25,989 nucleotides of DNA from Pseudomonadota bacterium (GTDB taxonomy: Bacteria > Pseudomonadota > Alphaproteobacteria > Caulobacterales > Caulobacteraceae). Below the pieces are notes generated by a model, which did no database searches, was not told where the DNA came from, and saw nothing but the letters and a program-made list of their open reading frames with translations. Location of the stretch: the NCBI GenBank assembly GCA_023428785.1, contig JAEYWU010000117.1, forward strand, positions 1 through 25,989, in the 5' to 3' direction. Shown here piece after piece: positions 15,472 through 23,411 of this stretch; within the stretch, counting starts at the first letter, position 1; each line of letters starts with the position of its first letter. The position numbers and the translations under genes were made by a program.

Positions 15472-16882
15472 CCAGCACCCAGGTGTCCTTGGTGCCGCCG
15501 CCCTGGCTGGAGTTGACCACCAGCGAGCCGGGCTTGAGAGCGACCCGGGTCAGGCCGCCAGGGGCCACCTGTACGCCCTTGGGGCTGGACAGGACGAAGG
15601 GGCGAAGGTCGATGTGGCGCCGGGCCAGTTCGGCGCCATCCAGCGTCGGCGCCGTCGAAAGCGCTAGGGTCGGCTGGGCGATGAAGTCGTCCGGGTCGTT
15701 CAGCAGCTTCTTGCGGAAGGCCTCGATTTCGGACTTTGAGGCCGCTGGTCCCACCAGCATGCCGTATCCGCCCGATCCGCCGACCTCCTTGACCACCAGC
15801 TCATCCAGGTGATCGAGCACGTACTTGAGTGCGTCCTTCTCGCGGCAGCGCCACGTCGGCACATTCTTGAGGATCGGGTCCTCGCCGGTGAAGAAGCGGA
15901 TGATCTCGGGGATGTAGGTGTAGACCGCCTTGTCGTCGGCCACGCCGGTCCCGACGGCATTGGTCAGGGTGACATTGCCGGCCCGATAGGCCGTCATCAG
16001 CCCGGGTGGTCCCAGGGTCGAATCCGGTCGGAAGGCGAGGGGGTCGAGGAACTCGTCATCGACGCGTCTGTAGATCACATCCACCCGGCGCGGCCCCTGG
16101 GTGGTGCGCATGAAGACCTTGTCGTCATCGACGAAGAGGTCCGAACCCTCGACGAGCTCAACCCCCAGCTTGTCAGCCAGGAAGGAGTGCTCGTAGTAGG
16201 CCGAGTTGAAAGAGCCGGGCGTCAGGATGACCACCGTCGGCTCCCGTCCGGCAGACGCCGGCGCCGAGGCGACCAAGGTATCCAGCAGCATGTCGCTGTA
16301 GGTCTCGACCGGCCGCACGGCATATTCCGAGAACAGGTCCGGGAAGAGCCGCATCATCATTTCGCGGTTCTCGAGCATGTAGGACACGCCCGACGGCGTA
16401 CGCACATTGTCTTCCAATACGAGGAAGCCGTCCTCTCCGGTGCGGACCAGATCGACGCCCGCGATATGGACGTACAGGTCGCTGGGCGGCTTGCGGCCCA
16501 GCATTTCCGGCCGGAAGGCGGCGTTGGTAAGGATCAGCTCGGGCGGGATGATCCCCGCCTTGAGGCATTCCTGCGGACCATAGACGTCGGCGATGAACGC
16601 GTTGATGGCCGAGACCCGCTGGATCAGCCCGGCCTCAAGCCCGGCCCATTCGTTCGCATCGATGATGCGCGGTACGACGTCGAAGGGGATCAGCCGCTCA
16701 TTGGATTCCGAGTCGCCATAGACGGCGAAGGTGATCCCCATGCGGCGAAAAAAGAGTTCGGCCTGTTTGGCGCGCGCTTCGAGGAGATCCGCAGGCGCCT
16801 CGGCGAGCCACCGCGCCAAGGTCGCGTAGCAGTCTCGGACTTCTCCGGCCGGGCCATCGCCCGCCATCTCATCGAACGCCAT
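15464..16882 (-). CDS. Circularly permuted type 2 ATP-grasp protein
   Basis: 472-residue predicted ATP-dependent amide ligase (DUF404/DUF407 group). The order of elements is that of the permuted fold: RVDVIYRRVDDEFLDPLAF in the middle, then the nucleotide-binding loop VVKEVGGSGGYGMLVGP and a C-terminal FIAQPTLALSTAPT segment. The N-terminal part has FAVYGDSESNERLIPFDVVPR and GVDLVRTGEDGFLVLEDNVRTPSGVSYML, the usual conserved blocks. First gene of the operon ATP-grasp - alpha-E - transglutaminase-like - Anbu. It is expected to form peptide bonds on an unknown acceptor. No clear promoter was found in the 70 bases before it. Confidence 0.93.
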   Translation of the reverse strand: MAFDEMAGDGPAGEVRDCYATLARWLAEAPADLLEARAKQAELFFRRMGITFAVYGDSESNERLIPFDVVPRIIDANEWAGLEAGLIQRVSAINAFIADVYGPQECLKAGIIPPELILTNAAFRPEMLGRKPPSDLYVHIAGVDLVRTGEDGFLVLEDNVRTPSGVSYMLENREMMMRLFPDLFSEYAVRPVETYSDMLLDTLVASAPASAGREPTVVILTPGSFNSAYYEHSFLADKLGVELVEGSDLFVDDDKVFMRTTQGPRRVDVIYRRVDDEFLDPLAFRPDSTLGPPGLMTAYRAGNVTLTNAVGTGVADDKAVYTYIPEIIRFFTGEDPILKNVPTWRCREKDALKYVLDHLDELVVKEVGGSGGYGMLVGPAASKSEIEAFRKKLLNDPDDFIAQPTLALSTAPTLDGAELARRHIDLRPFVLSSPKGVQVAPGGLTRVALKPGSLVVNSSQGGGTKDTWVLDA

Positions 16883-16952
16883 CCGTCATGCTGACGACAG
16901 GGCGGCCTCGAAAGCAAGGCGTTTTTGCAACTGCGAAGGGCGAAGCCCGGCG

Positions 16953-17438
16953 CTATTCGTCGCGCCGGCGCTGGTTCGGCGGCAAGTCTTCTTCGGAACC
17001 CGGCAGGCGCTGGCGGCCGACAGTGCCTAGCAGCTGCTCCAGCACGGTCAGCTCGCGGCCGCGGGTCGGGGTCTCGCGGCCCGAATAGGCGATCTGCTGG
17101 CCATCCTCGAGGCCCAAGGTATCCACCGACAGGACGCGACCCGAGGTCTCGTCAAAGGTGATCTGGGTCACCGAGCGCTGCTGCACCTCGGGGAGGTTGA
17201 AGGTGTACTGGGCCGAGGTCTGAGACACGTAGAACCAGACCGCTTCCGGCTCGAAGGTCGAGACGGCGGACGGGCTGCCCAGTCGGGCGCGGACCGTGTC
17301 TCGGGTGTCGGTGCCGACGACGATATCGGACGGCTGAACGTCCACCGGCTGGAAGCCGTGGCGGGCCACCTGAGGGGCACAGGCGCTGGCGAGGAGCGCG
17401 ATCGAGGCCACTGCGGCGACGCGAAGCGAGACGGACAT
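16953..17438 (-). CDS. bamE: Outer membrane assembly lipoprotein BamE
   Basis: Small lipoprotein of the Bam complex that inserts beta-barrel proteins into the outer membrane (SmpA/OmlA family). A lipoprotein signal peptide ends in the lipobox LLASAC, with C20 as lipid-modified residue. The SmpA core follows: PSDIVVGTDTRDTVRARLGSPS, AVWFYVSQ and QITFDETSGRVLSVDTLG. 161 residues; the C-terminal tail after about 120 (ETPTRGRELTVLEQLLGTVG, RRRDE) is longer than in the E. coli protein, as is common in alphaproteobacteria. Divergent from the CBP3-like gene across 70 bases. Confidence 0.9.
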   Translation of the reverse strand: MSVSLRVAAVASIALLASACAPQVARHGFQPVDVQPSDIVVGTDTRDTVRARLGSPSAVSTFEPEAVWFYVSQTSAQYTFNLPEVQQRSVTQITFDETSGRVLSVDTLGLEDGQQIAYSGRETPTRGRELTVLEQLLGTVGRQRLPGSEEDLPPNQRRRDE

Positions 17439-17464
17439 GCGACTTTCCGGAAAGACTGCGGCCT

Positions 17465-17490
17465 TTGACCTAACGCGCGGGGACGATTAG
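17465..17490 (+). promoter_or_regulatory. Possible promoter of the chaperone-DUF177-plsX block
   Basis: TTGACC (17465-17470) and GATTAG (17485-17490), spacer 14. The spacing suits the Caulobacter housekeeping consensus (TTGAC, 10-14 bases, GCTA-type -10) rather than E. coli. It would give a very short leader to the ATG at 17509. Weak -10. Confidence 0.28.
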
Positions 17491-17508
17491 TTCAACGCCA
17501 AGACCGAA

Positions 17509-18057
17509 ATGGGGCGAATACGTTTGCTTGAACGCCTTTTCCGGCCCCGCCAGGCACGCATCGCCGGCGAGGCCCTCTATGCCGGACTGGTCGACCAGGC
17601 CCGGCGGCCAGAACTGTATCGCGACCTGGGGGTCGCCGACCGGATCGACAGCCGATTCGAGTTGTATGTGCTGCACCTGTCGCTGGTGCTTGCCCGGCTA
17701 AAAGGCGAGGGCGAGGCCGCTGGCGAGACGGGACAGGCCCTGTTCGACGCCTTTGTCGGGGCATTGGACGACGCCCTCAGGGAACTGGGCGTGGGCGATC
17801 TGTCCGTGGCCAAGAAGATGAGAAAGCTGGCCGAGGCCGTCTATGGCCGGGTCATCGGCTATCAGAATGCGGTCTTGGCTGGCGAGGCTGACACCCTGTC
17901 GGAGCTCCTGGCGCGCGCCGTCTATGGGCAGGAAGAAGCGGGCGACGAAGCACGCGGCCTCGCGGTCTATGCCCTGAGCACCAGCCAGGCCTTGTCGACG
18001 CTGAGACTGGAAGACATTCTGAGGGGCCGGCTGGCCTGGCCCGAGGTGAAGCCATGA
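17509..18057 (+). CDS. Ubiquinol-cytochrome c chaperone family protein (CBP3/UQCC1-like)
   Basis: 182-residue bacterial relative of mitochondrial Cbp3/UQCC1, which assists cytochrome b and bc1-complex assembly. Recognised from the helical domain: LYAGLVDQARRPELYRDLGVADRIDSRFELYVLHL, then the conserved GVGDLSVAKKMRKLAEAVYGRV near the middle. No signal peptide; probably cytoplasmic-face. Its stop overlaps the next gene start (ATGA at 18054-18057), making a coupled pair with the DUF177 protein. Role in bc1 assembly is by homology; it has been little studied in bacteria. Confidence 0.88.
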   Translation: MGRIRLLERLFRPRQARIAGEALYAGLVDQARRPELYRDLGVADRIDSRFELYVLHLSLVLARLKGEGEAAGETGQALFDAFVGALDDALRELGVGDLSVAKKMRKLAEAVYGRVIGYQNAVLAGEADTLSELLARAVYGQEEAGDEARGLAVYALSTSQALSTLRLEDILRGRLAWPEVKP

Positions 18058-18566
18058 TCGAATCGCCGCCGTGGTCGGACCGGGTCCGGCTGGACCAGAT
18101 CGGTCAGGGCCTGCACCGCTCCCTGTCGGCGGGCGAAACCGAGCGAGCCCGTGTGGCGCTGGCGCTCGATCTGGCGGGTCTGGAGCGTCTAGAGGCCGAG
18201 GTGGACCTCAAGCCGGCAGGCATCGGCTGGAGGCTGAGCGGCTCCCTGACGGCGGATGTCGTCCAGACCTGCGGGGTCACGCTGGAGCCCCTGCCAGCTC
18301 ATATCAAAGCGATCTTCAGCGTCGATCTGGCGGATGCTGGGACTGTCGAGGCCCCTGAGCGAACCTTCGACGCAGATCCCGAAGGCCCGGATGGCCCTGA
18401 CCTGATCGAGGACGGCGGAATCGACCTCGCCGCCTATGTGGTTGAGCACCTTTCGCTAGAGCTGGATCCCTGGCCGCGGAAGCCGGGCGTCGTCTTCGAG
18501 GCCCCGGAGAGTCCTGCAGAGCCATCTCCCTTTGACGTTCTGCGCGAGTTGAAGCCGCGGTCGTAA
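18054..18566 (+). CDS. DUF177 / YceD family protein
   Basis: 170-residue acidic protein of the YceD family, linked in many bacteria to rRNA/ribosome assembly and usually encoded beside rpmF and plsX. The family pattern is visible: an N-terminal beta region, one conserved cysteine in VVQTCGVTLEPLPAHI, then the acidic segment GIDLAAYVVEHLSLELDPWPRKPG, which is the most typical block. Overlaps the upstream chaperone gene by four bases. plsX follows after 121 bases; rpmF, the usual partner in other phyla, is not between them. Molecular function not established. Confidence 0.88.
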   Translation: MIESPPWSDRVRLDQIGQGLHRSLSAGETERARVALALDLAGLERLEAEVDLKPAGIGWRLSGSLTADVVQTCGVTLEPLPAHIKAIFSVDLADAGTVEAPERTFDADPEGPDGPDLIEDGGIDLAAYVVEHLSLELDPWPRKPGVVFEAPESPAEPSPFDVLRELKPRS

Positions 18567-18595
18567 CCCGGGGTAAGGATTTAAGCGGCTCCGGC

Positions 18596-18621
18596 TTGCA
18601 TCGGTCGGGGCGAACGCTATC
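18596..18621 (+). promoter_or_regulatory. Predicted promoter of plsX
   Basis: TTGCATC (18596-18602), 13-base spacer, GCTATC (18616-18621), matching the layout of the Caulobacter housekeeping consensus in the 121-base gap before plsX. Transcription would start near 18628. Suggests plsX-fabH can be expressed apart from the upstream pair. Confidence 0.38.
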
Positions 18622-18687
18622 GTCCGCCCTCTTTTTCGAGCCCGCGATCCGCCTTCCTGGTCGCGTGGCGGAGGCTTTCTGAGCACC

Positions 18688-19752
18688 GTGCCTTCCACTT
18701 CCGTCATTTCCATCGACGCCATGGGCGGGGATCACGGCCCGACCGTGACGGTTCCCGGCGTCGAAGCCTTCCTCAAGACCCACGGGGCCGAGCGGGCCCG
18801 ATTCATCCTGCACGGCGATCAGGCAGCCATTGAACAGCAACTGGCCCGCTGTCCCCTGGCGCGGGCCGCCTGCGAGGTGCGCCACAGCGATCGCGTCATC
18901 GCCATGGATGAAAAGCCGGGCGTGGCCCTGAGGCGCGGCAAGGGCTCCAGCCTGTGGAACGCCATCCAGTCAGTGAAGGAAGGCGAGGCCTCGGTGGTCA
19001 TCTCGGCGGGCAATACCGGCGCCCTGATGGCCCTGTCCAAGCTGATCCTGCGCATGTCTGCGCCGGGCCTGGACCGTCCCGCGATCGTAGCCAGCTGGCC
19101 GGCCATCAAGGGCGGGCACACCGCGGTACTGGACGTCGGCGCCAATGTCTCGTCGGACGCCAAGCAACTGGTCGAGTTCGCCATCATGGGCGAGGCCTTC
19201 CACCGCGCGGTTCATCACGTCGAAAAGCCGGTCATCGGTCTTCTCAACGTCGGCTCGGAAGAGATGAAGGGCCACGACGAGGTGCGCGAAGCGGCGGCTA
19301 TCCTGCGCTCGGGTCAGTTCGATCTGAACTATCGCGGCTTCGTCGAGGGCGACGATCTGTCAAAGGGCGTGGTCGATGTCGTCGTCACTGACGGTTTCAC
19401 CGGCAATATCGCGCTCAAGACCGCCGAGGGCGTGGCCCGCTTCATTTCGGGCCTCATGAAGGACGCGCTCCTGTCCTCGCCGCTGTCGCGGGTCGGAGCC
19501 ATGCTGGCCTACGGCGCCCTGAGGTCGATGCGGCGAAAGATCGATCCGAATTCCATCAACGGCGGGCCGCTGCTCGGTCTTAACGGCCTGGTCATCAAGA
19601 GCCACGGCGGGGCCGATGCGCGGGGCTTCAACTCCGCGATCCGGGTCGGCCTGGATCTTGCCGAGAGCGACTACATGACCAAAGTCGCTGAAAACATGGC
19701 CCGGCTCGACCATGCGGTCCCCGACGAGGCCCAGACGGAGACGGCCCAGTGA
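18688..19752 (+). CDS. plsX: Phosphate acyltransferase PlsX
   Basis: Converts acyl-ACP to acyl-phosphate, feeding PlsY in phospholipid synthesis (EC 2.3.1.274); a peripheral membrane enzyme. The family hallmark DAMGGDHGP is near the N-terminus, followed by SVVISAGNTGALMALSKLILRM, VLDVGANVSSDAKQLVEFA, VVVTDGFTGNIALKTAEG and the C-terminal GLVIKSHGGADARGFNSAI. 354 residues. The start is GTG at 18688; GGAGG lies 13 bases upstream, rather far, so an in-frame CTG at 18679, four bases after GGAGG, cannot be excluded. The stop overlaps the fabH GTG start, so PlsX and FabH are translationally coupled. Confidence 0.95.
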   Translation: MPSTSVISIDAMGGDHGPTVTVPGVEAFLKTHGAERARFILHGDQAAIEQQLARCPLARAACEVRHSDRVIAMDEKPGVALRRGKGSSLWNAIQSVKEGEASVVISAGNTGALMALSKLILRMSAPGLDRPAIVASWPAIKGGHTAVLDVGANVSSDAKQLVEFAIMGEAFHRAVHHVEKPVIGLLNVGSEEMKGHDEVREAAAILRSGQFDLNYRGFVEGDDLSKGVVDVVVTDGFTGNIALKTAEGVARFISGLMKDALLSSPLSRVGAMLAYGALRSMRRKIDPNSINGGPLLGLNGLVIKSHGGADARGFNSAIRVGLDLAESDYMTKVAENMARLDHAVPDEAQTETAQ

Positions 19753-20726
19753 GCGTCACCCGAAGCGCCATCACCGGCGTGGGCTCCTTCCTGCCCGAGG
19801 ACGTGGTCACCAACGCCGCGCTGTCCGAATTGGTCGACACCTCGGACGAGTGGATCCAGGAACGCACGGGCATCAAGGAGCGCCGCCGCGCGCGCCCGGA
19901 TCAGCCCACCAGCGATCTCGCCACCGAGGCCGCTAAGAAGGCCCTGGAGGCCGCCGGCCGCAGCGCGGCCGACGTCGATCTGATCATCGTGGCGACGACC
20001 ACGCCAGATCTGACCTTCCCGGCCACCGCCTCGATCGTGCAGCGCAAGCTGGGCGCGGGCGTCGGCGTGGCCTTCGACGTTCAGGCAGTGTGTTCGGGCT
20101 TCGTATATGCCCTGTCGGTGGCGGACGGCTTCGTCGCGCGGGGCATGTCGAAGTGCGCCCTGGTCATTGGGGCCGAAGAAATGACGCGCCTGATGGACTG
20201 GACCGACCGGGGCACCTGCGTACTGTTCGGGGATGGCGCCGGCGCCGTCGTCCTGGAGCCGGCCGAGGGCGAAGGCACAACCGCAGACCGTGGCCTGCTC
20301 GGCTTCGCCCTGCGCTGCGACGGCAAGAAGACCGACCTGCTCTATGTCGACGGCGGGCCGTCCACCAATGGCCAGGTGGGACACCTGCGCATGGCCGGCA
20401 ACCAGGTGTTCAAGCACGCGGTCATCAATATCTCCGAGGCCATCGAGGCAGCCTGTGAAAAGGCGGGCGTGACGGTCGCGGAGGTCGACTGGTTTGTCCC
20501 GCACCAGGCCAATCAGCGTATCATCCGCGGCGTCGGCGAGCGGCTGGGCCTGGACGAGAACAAGGTGGTCTCCACCGTCGCCGTTCACGCCAATACCTCA
20601 GCAGCTTCCATCCCGCTGGCGCTGGATGTCGCCATCCAGGATGGGCGGATCAGGAAGGGCGATCTGGTCCTGCTGGAGGCCATGGGCGGCGGCCTGACCT
20701 GGGGCGCCTGCGCGATTCGCATGTGA
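19749..20726 (+). CDS. fabH: 3-oxoacyl-ACP synthase III
   Basis: Starts fatty-acid synthesis by condensing acetyl-CoA with malonyl-ACP (EC 2.3.1.180). 325 residues with the KAS III triad: C115 (DVQAVCSGFVYAL), H252 (WFVPHQANQRI) and N282 (VHANTSAASIPL), plus the glycine-rich C-terminus EAMGGGLTWGACAIRM. The GTG start overlaps the plsX stop (GTGA). The pairing plsX-fabH places the phospholipid and fatty-acid entry steps under one transcript. Confidence 0.97.
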   Translation: MSVTRSAITGVGSFLPEDVVTNAALSELVDTSDEWIQERTGIKERRRARPDQPTSDLATEAAKKALEAAGRSAADVDLIIVATTTPDLTFPATASIVQRKLGAGVGVAFDVQAVCSGFVYALSVADGFVARGMSKCALVIGAEEMTRLMDWTDRGTCVLFGDGAGAVVLEPAEGEGTTADRGLLGFALRCDGKKTDLLYVDGGPSTNGQVGHLRMAGNQVFKHAVINISEAIEAACEKAGVTVAEVDWFVPHQANQRIIRGVGERLGLDENKVVSTVAVHANTSAASIPLALDVAIQDGRIRKGDLVLLEAMGGGLTWGACAIRM

Positions 20727-20808
20727 CGGGAAAACGGCCCTTTCGTTAACGTCTGGGTTCGCGTAACACATTGGACTTGTTCAGGCGCCTGTAGGGGAGA
20801 TCTCTGGG

Positions 20809-21108
20809 ATGACGGGCAAGACGGTGACGCGGGCCGATCTGTCGGAAGCGCTCCACGAGCAGGTGGGCCTGTCGCGGCAGGAGTGCTCCGGTCTGGTCGA
20901 ACGCGTCCTGGACATGATCGTCGAGACCCTTGAGCGCGGCGAAACCGTTAAATTGTCAGGGTTCGGCGTGTTTTCCGTACGGGACAAGCGCGCCCGCATG
21001 GGACGCAATCCCAAGACCGGCGAACCTGCCGCGATCATCCCACGCCGGGTCATCAGCTTCAGGGCCTCGCAGATCATGAAGGCCAAGGTCGACGGCGCCG
21101 ACGCGTGA
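20809..21108 (+). CDS. ihfA: Integration host factor subunit alpha
   Basis: 99-residue HU/IHF-fold DNA-bending protein; forms the IHF heterodimer with IhfB. Recognised from TRADLSEALHEQVGLSR, ETVKLSGFGVFSVRDKRARMGRNPKTGE (the beta-arm region) and the tail VISFRASQIMKAKV; the arm-tip proline falls in RNPKTGEPAAIIP. The ATG has AGGGGAG about nine bases upstream. The 82 bases between fabH and ihfA contain CGTTAACG (palindrome) but no convincing promoter. The stop overlaps the GTG start of the MerR gene. Confidence 0.94.
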   Translation: MTGKTVTRADLSEALHEQVGLSRQECSGLVERVLDMIVETLERGETVKLSGFGVFSVRDKRARMGRNPKTGEPAAIIPRRVISFRASQIMKAKVDGADA

Positions 21109-21515
21109 CCAAGAGCGCCGACGCGTTCCGCACGATCTCGGAAGCGTCCGAAGAACTGGACGTGCCGCAGCACGTCCTGCGCTTCTGGGAGACCAAGTTC
21201 ACATTCATCAAGCCGATGAAGCGGGCCGGCGGTCGTCGCCTGTACCGCCCGGCTGATATCGCGGTGCTCAAGGGCGTCAAACGCCTGCTGCACGACGAAG
21301 GCCTGACGATCCGGGGTGTTCAGAAGCTCGCGCGTGAGCAGGGGCTGGCGCGCATTTCCGGCGATGTGGGCGAGGCGGTCGTGGAGGACGCAACCCCCGG
21401 CGAAGAGGTCGTTGTCGAGGCTCCGCGCTCGGCTGCGGATACGGTTCGGCTGCGCGCCGTGCTGGCCGCGGTCGAGGCGGCCAAGCGCCGCCTGGATGAC
21501 GCGCTGGGCCAATAG
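21105..21515 (+). CDS. MerR-family transcriptional regulator
   Basis: 136 residues, MerR-type winged helix at the N-terminus: FRTISEASEELDVPQHVLRFWETKF, then the wing GGRRLYRPADIAVLKGVKRLL and LTIRGVQKLAREQG. The C-terminal part (about 85-136) is an Ala/Glu-rich coiled helix (RLRAVLAAVEAAKRRLDDALG) without cysteines for metal binding, so the ligand is unknown. It follows ihfA with a GTGA overlap, an arrangement conserved in many alphaproteobacteria just before a tRNA-Pro gene. Confidence 0.92.
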   Translation: MTKSADAFRTISEASEELDVPQHVLRFWETKFTFIKPMKRAGGRRLYRPADIAVLKGVKRLLHDEGLTIRGVQKLAREQGLARISGDVGEAVVEDATPGEEVVVEAPRSAADTVRLRAVLAAVEAAKRRLDDALGQ

Positions 21516-21548
21516 GACGGCTCTCGCGCCAACCGGGTGGATTTCCGT

Positions 21549-21576
21549 TTGCGGGCGCGGCGCCCCTTGTCTATAC
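21549..21576 (+). promoter_or_regulatory. Predicted promoter of tRNA-Pro
   Basis: TTGCGG (21549-21554), 16-base spacer, CTATAC (21571-21576). Transcription would begin about 21583, four bases before the mature tRNA 5' end. Good -10 for this kind of organism and a sensible position. Confidence 0.42.
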
Positions 21577-21586
21577 GGGCGCCTCT

Positions 21587-21663
<77 letters not shown>

Positions 21664-21687
21664 TTCCCTTGACCCAGACCCCGAAAC

Positions 21688-21882
21688 TCAGCCCTTCTCC
21701 GCCCACTTGATGAGCGGCAGGATCGGCACGCCCCAGGCTAGGCCCGCGACGGCGAAGTACGGGACCTGGGCCCACCAGGCGTCCGGCAGGAAGCCGGCGA
21801 GTACGGTCACCAGCCACACATAGAAGGCCAGGAAGGCCAGGACGCCGAGGGTGGCGATGGCCTTGCGCGTGCGCGGTCCCAT
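21688..21882 (-). CDS. Small two-span membrane protein (DUF2842-like)
   Basis: 64-residue inner-membrane protein with two hydrophobic segments (about 11-32, LGVLAFLAFYVWLVTVLAGF, and 40-57, VPYFAVAGLAWGVPILPLI) and a basic N-terminus MGPRTRKA. The ending LPLIKWAEKG and overall pattern match the alphaproteobacterial DUF2842 family. The ATG at 21882 is chosen because GGAGG lies six bases upstream; the frame is open further, but that extension runs through the upstream terminator. Function unknown. Confidence 0.78.
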   Translation of the reverse strand: MGPRTRKAIATLGVLAFLAFYVWLVTVLAGFLPDAWWAQVPYFAVAGLAWGVPILPLIKWAEKG

Positions 21883-21892
21883 GGGGGCCTCC

Positions 21893-21930
21893 GTAAAATG
21901 AAAACGCCGCGAACCCGAAGGTACGCGGCG
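21893..21930 (-). terminator. Intrinsic terminator after the GlsB/YeaQ-like gene
   Basis: Minus strand: CGCCGCG (21930-21924), 12-base loop, CGCGGCG (21911-21905), followed at once by TTTTCATTTT. A perfect 7-bp GC stem with a T-tract, 24 bases beyond the stop of the stress-membrane-protein gene and before the ribosome site of the next small gene, so it separates the two. Confidence 0.8.
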
Positions 21931-21953
21931 CTCTCTAGAGCATTTGGCCGGGT

Positions 21954-22214
21954 TCAGCGACGGCGCACGAGCCCGAAGATGAACAGCAGGATCACGGCGC
22001 CCACGGTCGAGGCGACCAGCGAGCCCAGCCAGCCCTCGATTGGAATGCCCAGCACGTTCTCCGAGAGCCACCAGCCGATCAGGGCGCCGAGCAGACCCAC
22101 GATCAGATTGGTCAGGATGCCGTGCCGTCGTCCGGTCAACTGCTCGGCGATCCAGCCGGCCGCGATACCGATGATAATGGCCACGAGCCAGCCATTGGTT
22201 TCAAACAGTTCCAT
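21954..22214 (-). CDS. GlsB/YeaQ/YmgE-family stress response membrane protein
   Basis: 86-residue inner-membrane protein with three hydrophobic, glycine-rich spans (WLVAIIIGIAAGWIAEQLTG; ILTNLIVGLLGALIGWWLSE; LVASTVGAVILLFIFGLV) ending in RRR. The pattern and the family length fit the GlsB/YeaQ transglycosylase-associated group, often induced by stationary phase or envelope stress. The ATG at 22214 has AGGA six bases upstream; 16 further in-frame residues upstream are not needed. Followed by a good terminator. No general-stress (GGAAC/CGTT) promoter was found upstream. Confidence 0.88.
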   Translation of the reverse strand: MELFETNGWLVAIIIGIAAGWIAEQLTGRRHGILTNLIVGLLGALIGWWLSENVLGIPIEGWLGSLVASTVGAVILLFIFGLVRRR

Positions 22215-22337
22215 GCGTAGTCCTTTCCAGACTCCGGCCCTCCCGCCGGGTTGAAGTGACAATGCGGGTGGCGCACGAAGGGTTGCCTGGGTTAGAGCCC
22301 CGGATCACACCCAATCGTTCCTCCCGAGCGGGACAGT

Positions 22338-23411
22338 ATGACGCGTTTAACCACCTTCCAAGACCGATCATCGGCGACCGCTGTTTGGCTTGCGAGTGTC
22401 GCCTTCCTCGTCCTGTGCATGGTCGTCGTGGGCGGGATCACCCGCCTGACCGAGTCCGGCCTGTCGATCACGGAGTGGGCGCCGGTGAGCGGCGCGCTTC
22501 CGCCGATGAGCGATGCCGAATGGGCCCGGCAGTTCGAGGCCTATCGCCAGACGACCCAGTACGCCCAGCTGAACGCGGGCATGAGCCTGGAGGCCTTCAA
22601 GGGGATCTTCTGGTGGGAGTGGGCGCACAGGTTGCTGGGGCGGCTGATCGGCGTGGCCTTCGCCATCCCGTTCTTCATCATGCTGTTCCTGCGGGTGATC
22701 CCCAGCCGGCTGGTCTGGCGCTGCTGGGTGTTGCTGGGGCTGGGCGGGCTTCAGGGCGCAGTCGGCTGGTGGATGGTGGTTTCGGGCCTGGCGGGCCGGG
22801 TCGAGGTCGCCCCGGAGCGGCTGACGGTCCACCTGGGCCTGGCGCTTCTGATCTTCGTGGGCCTTGTCTGGACCGCCCTGGAGGCGTGGTTCGGCGAGGA
22901 TTATTCGCGATCTCCCGCGGGCTGGACCCGGGGGGCTGTGGCCCTGTTCGGGCTGGTCTTCGTCCAGTGCCTGCTGGGCGGGCTGGTGGCCGGGAACGAT
23001 GCGGGCCGTGTCTTCACCGACTGGCCGATGTTCGAGGGGCGGCTATTACCGCCGGTCGACTGGAGCCTGGGGGCCTCGGCCTTCCTGCACGATCAGGGGC
23101 TGGTCCAGCTGATGCACCGGCTGGGCGGCTATGCGGTCTTTCTGGCCAGCCTGGCCTTCCTGATCCAGACCTTCCGCTGGAAGCTGTCGGACCGGGTGCC
23201 GACCGCGGCCATGGCCCTGTTCGGGGCCACGGTGGTGCAGGCCATTCTGGGCATCGCGACCCTGATGACGGCGCTCAATCCGTGGCTTGCGGGCCTGCAT
23301 CAGGCCGGGGGCGTGGTCGTCCTGGCCCTGGTGACCTGGCTGCTCTGGTCGGTCCGTCGCAGCCAGCCCCGCCTGTTCATGAGCTCCTCAATGAGCTCCA
23401 GGGCCCTGTGA
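22338..23411 (+). CDS. ctaA: Heme A synthase (COX15/CtaA)
   Basis: Inner-membrane enzyme oxidising the C8 methyl of heme O to a formyl group to make heme A for aa3-type cytochrome oxidase. 357 residues with about eight hydrophobic spans. The four heme-ligand histidines are at H97 (WEWAHRLLGR), H165 (LTVHLGLAL), H260 (LMHRLGGYA) and H321 (GLHQAGGV). GGITRLTESGLSITEWAPVSG near the N-terminus and AGNDAGRVFTDWPMF are typical of the Cox15-like (alphaproteobacterial/mitochondrial) type. The tail ends in a tandem ATGAGCTCC repeat, giving MSSSMSS, and its last 35 bases overlap the convergent PhoX-like gene. Confidence 0.95.
   Translation: MTRLTTFQDRSSATAVWLASVAFLVLCMVVVGGITRLTESGLSITEWAPVSGALPPMSDAEWARQFEAYRQTTQYAQLNAGMSLEAFKGIFWWEWAHRLLGRLIGVAFAIPFFIMLFLRVIPSRLVWRCWVLLGLGGLQGAVGWWMVVSGLAGRVEVAPERLTVHLGLALLIFVGLVWTALEAWFGEDYSRSPAGWTRGAVALFGLVFVQCLLGGLVAGNDAGRVFTDWPMFEGRLLPPVDWSLGASAFLHDQGLVQLMHRLGGYAVFLASLAFLIQTFRWKLSDRVPTAAMALFGATVVQAILGIATLMTALNPWLAGLHQAGGVVVLALVTWLLWSVRRSQPRLFMSSSMSSRAL

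Noticed and set aside
15809..16894. 361-codon plus-strand frame opposite the ATP-grasp gene
   Set aside because: Antisense shadow; His/Asp/Arg/Gly-rich without domain features.
22300..22320. GGAAC on the minus strand upstream of the GlsB-like gene as a general-stress sigma promoter
   Set aside because: No CGTT follows at 16-17 bases, so the consensus is not met.
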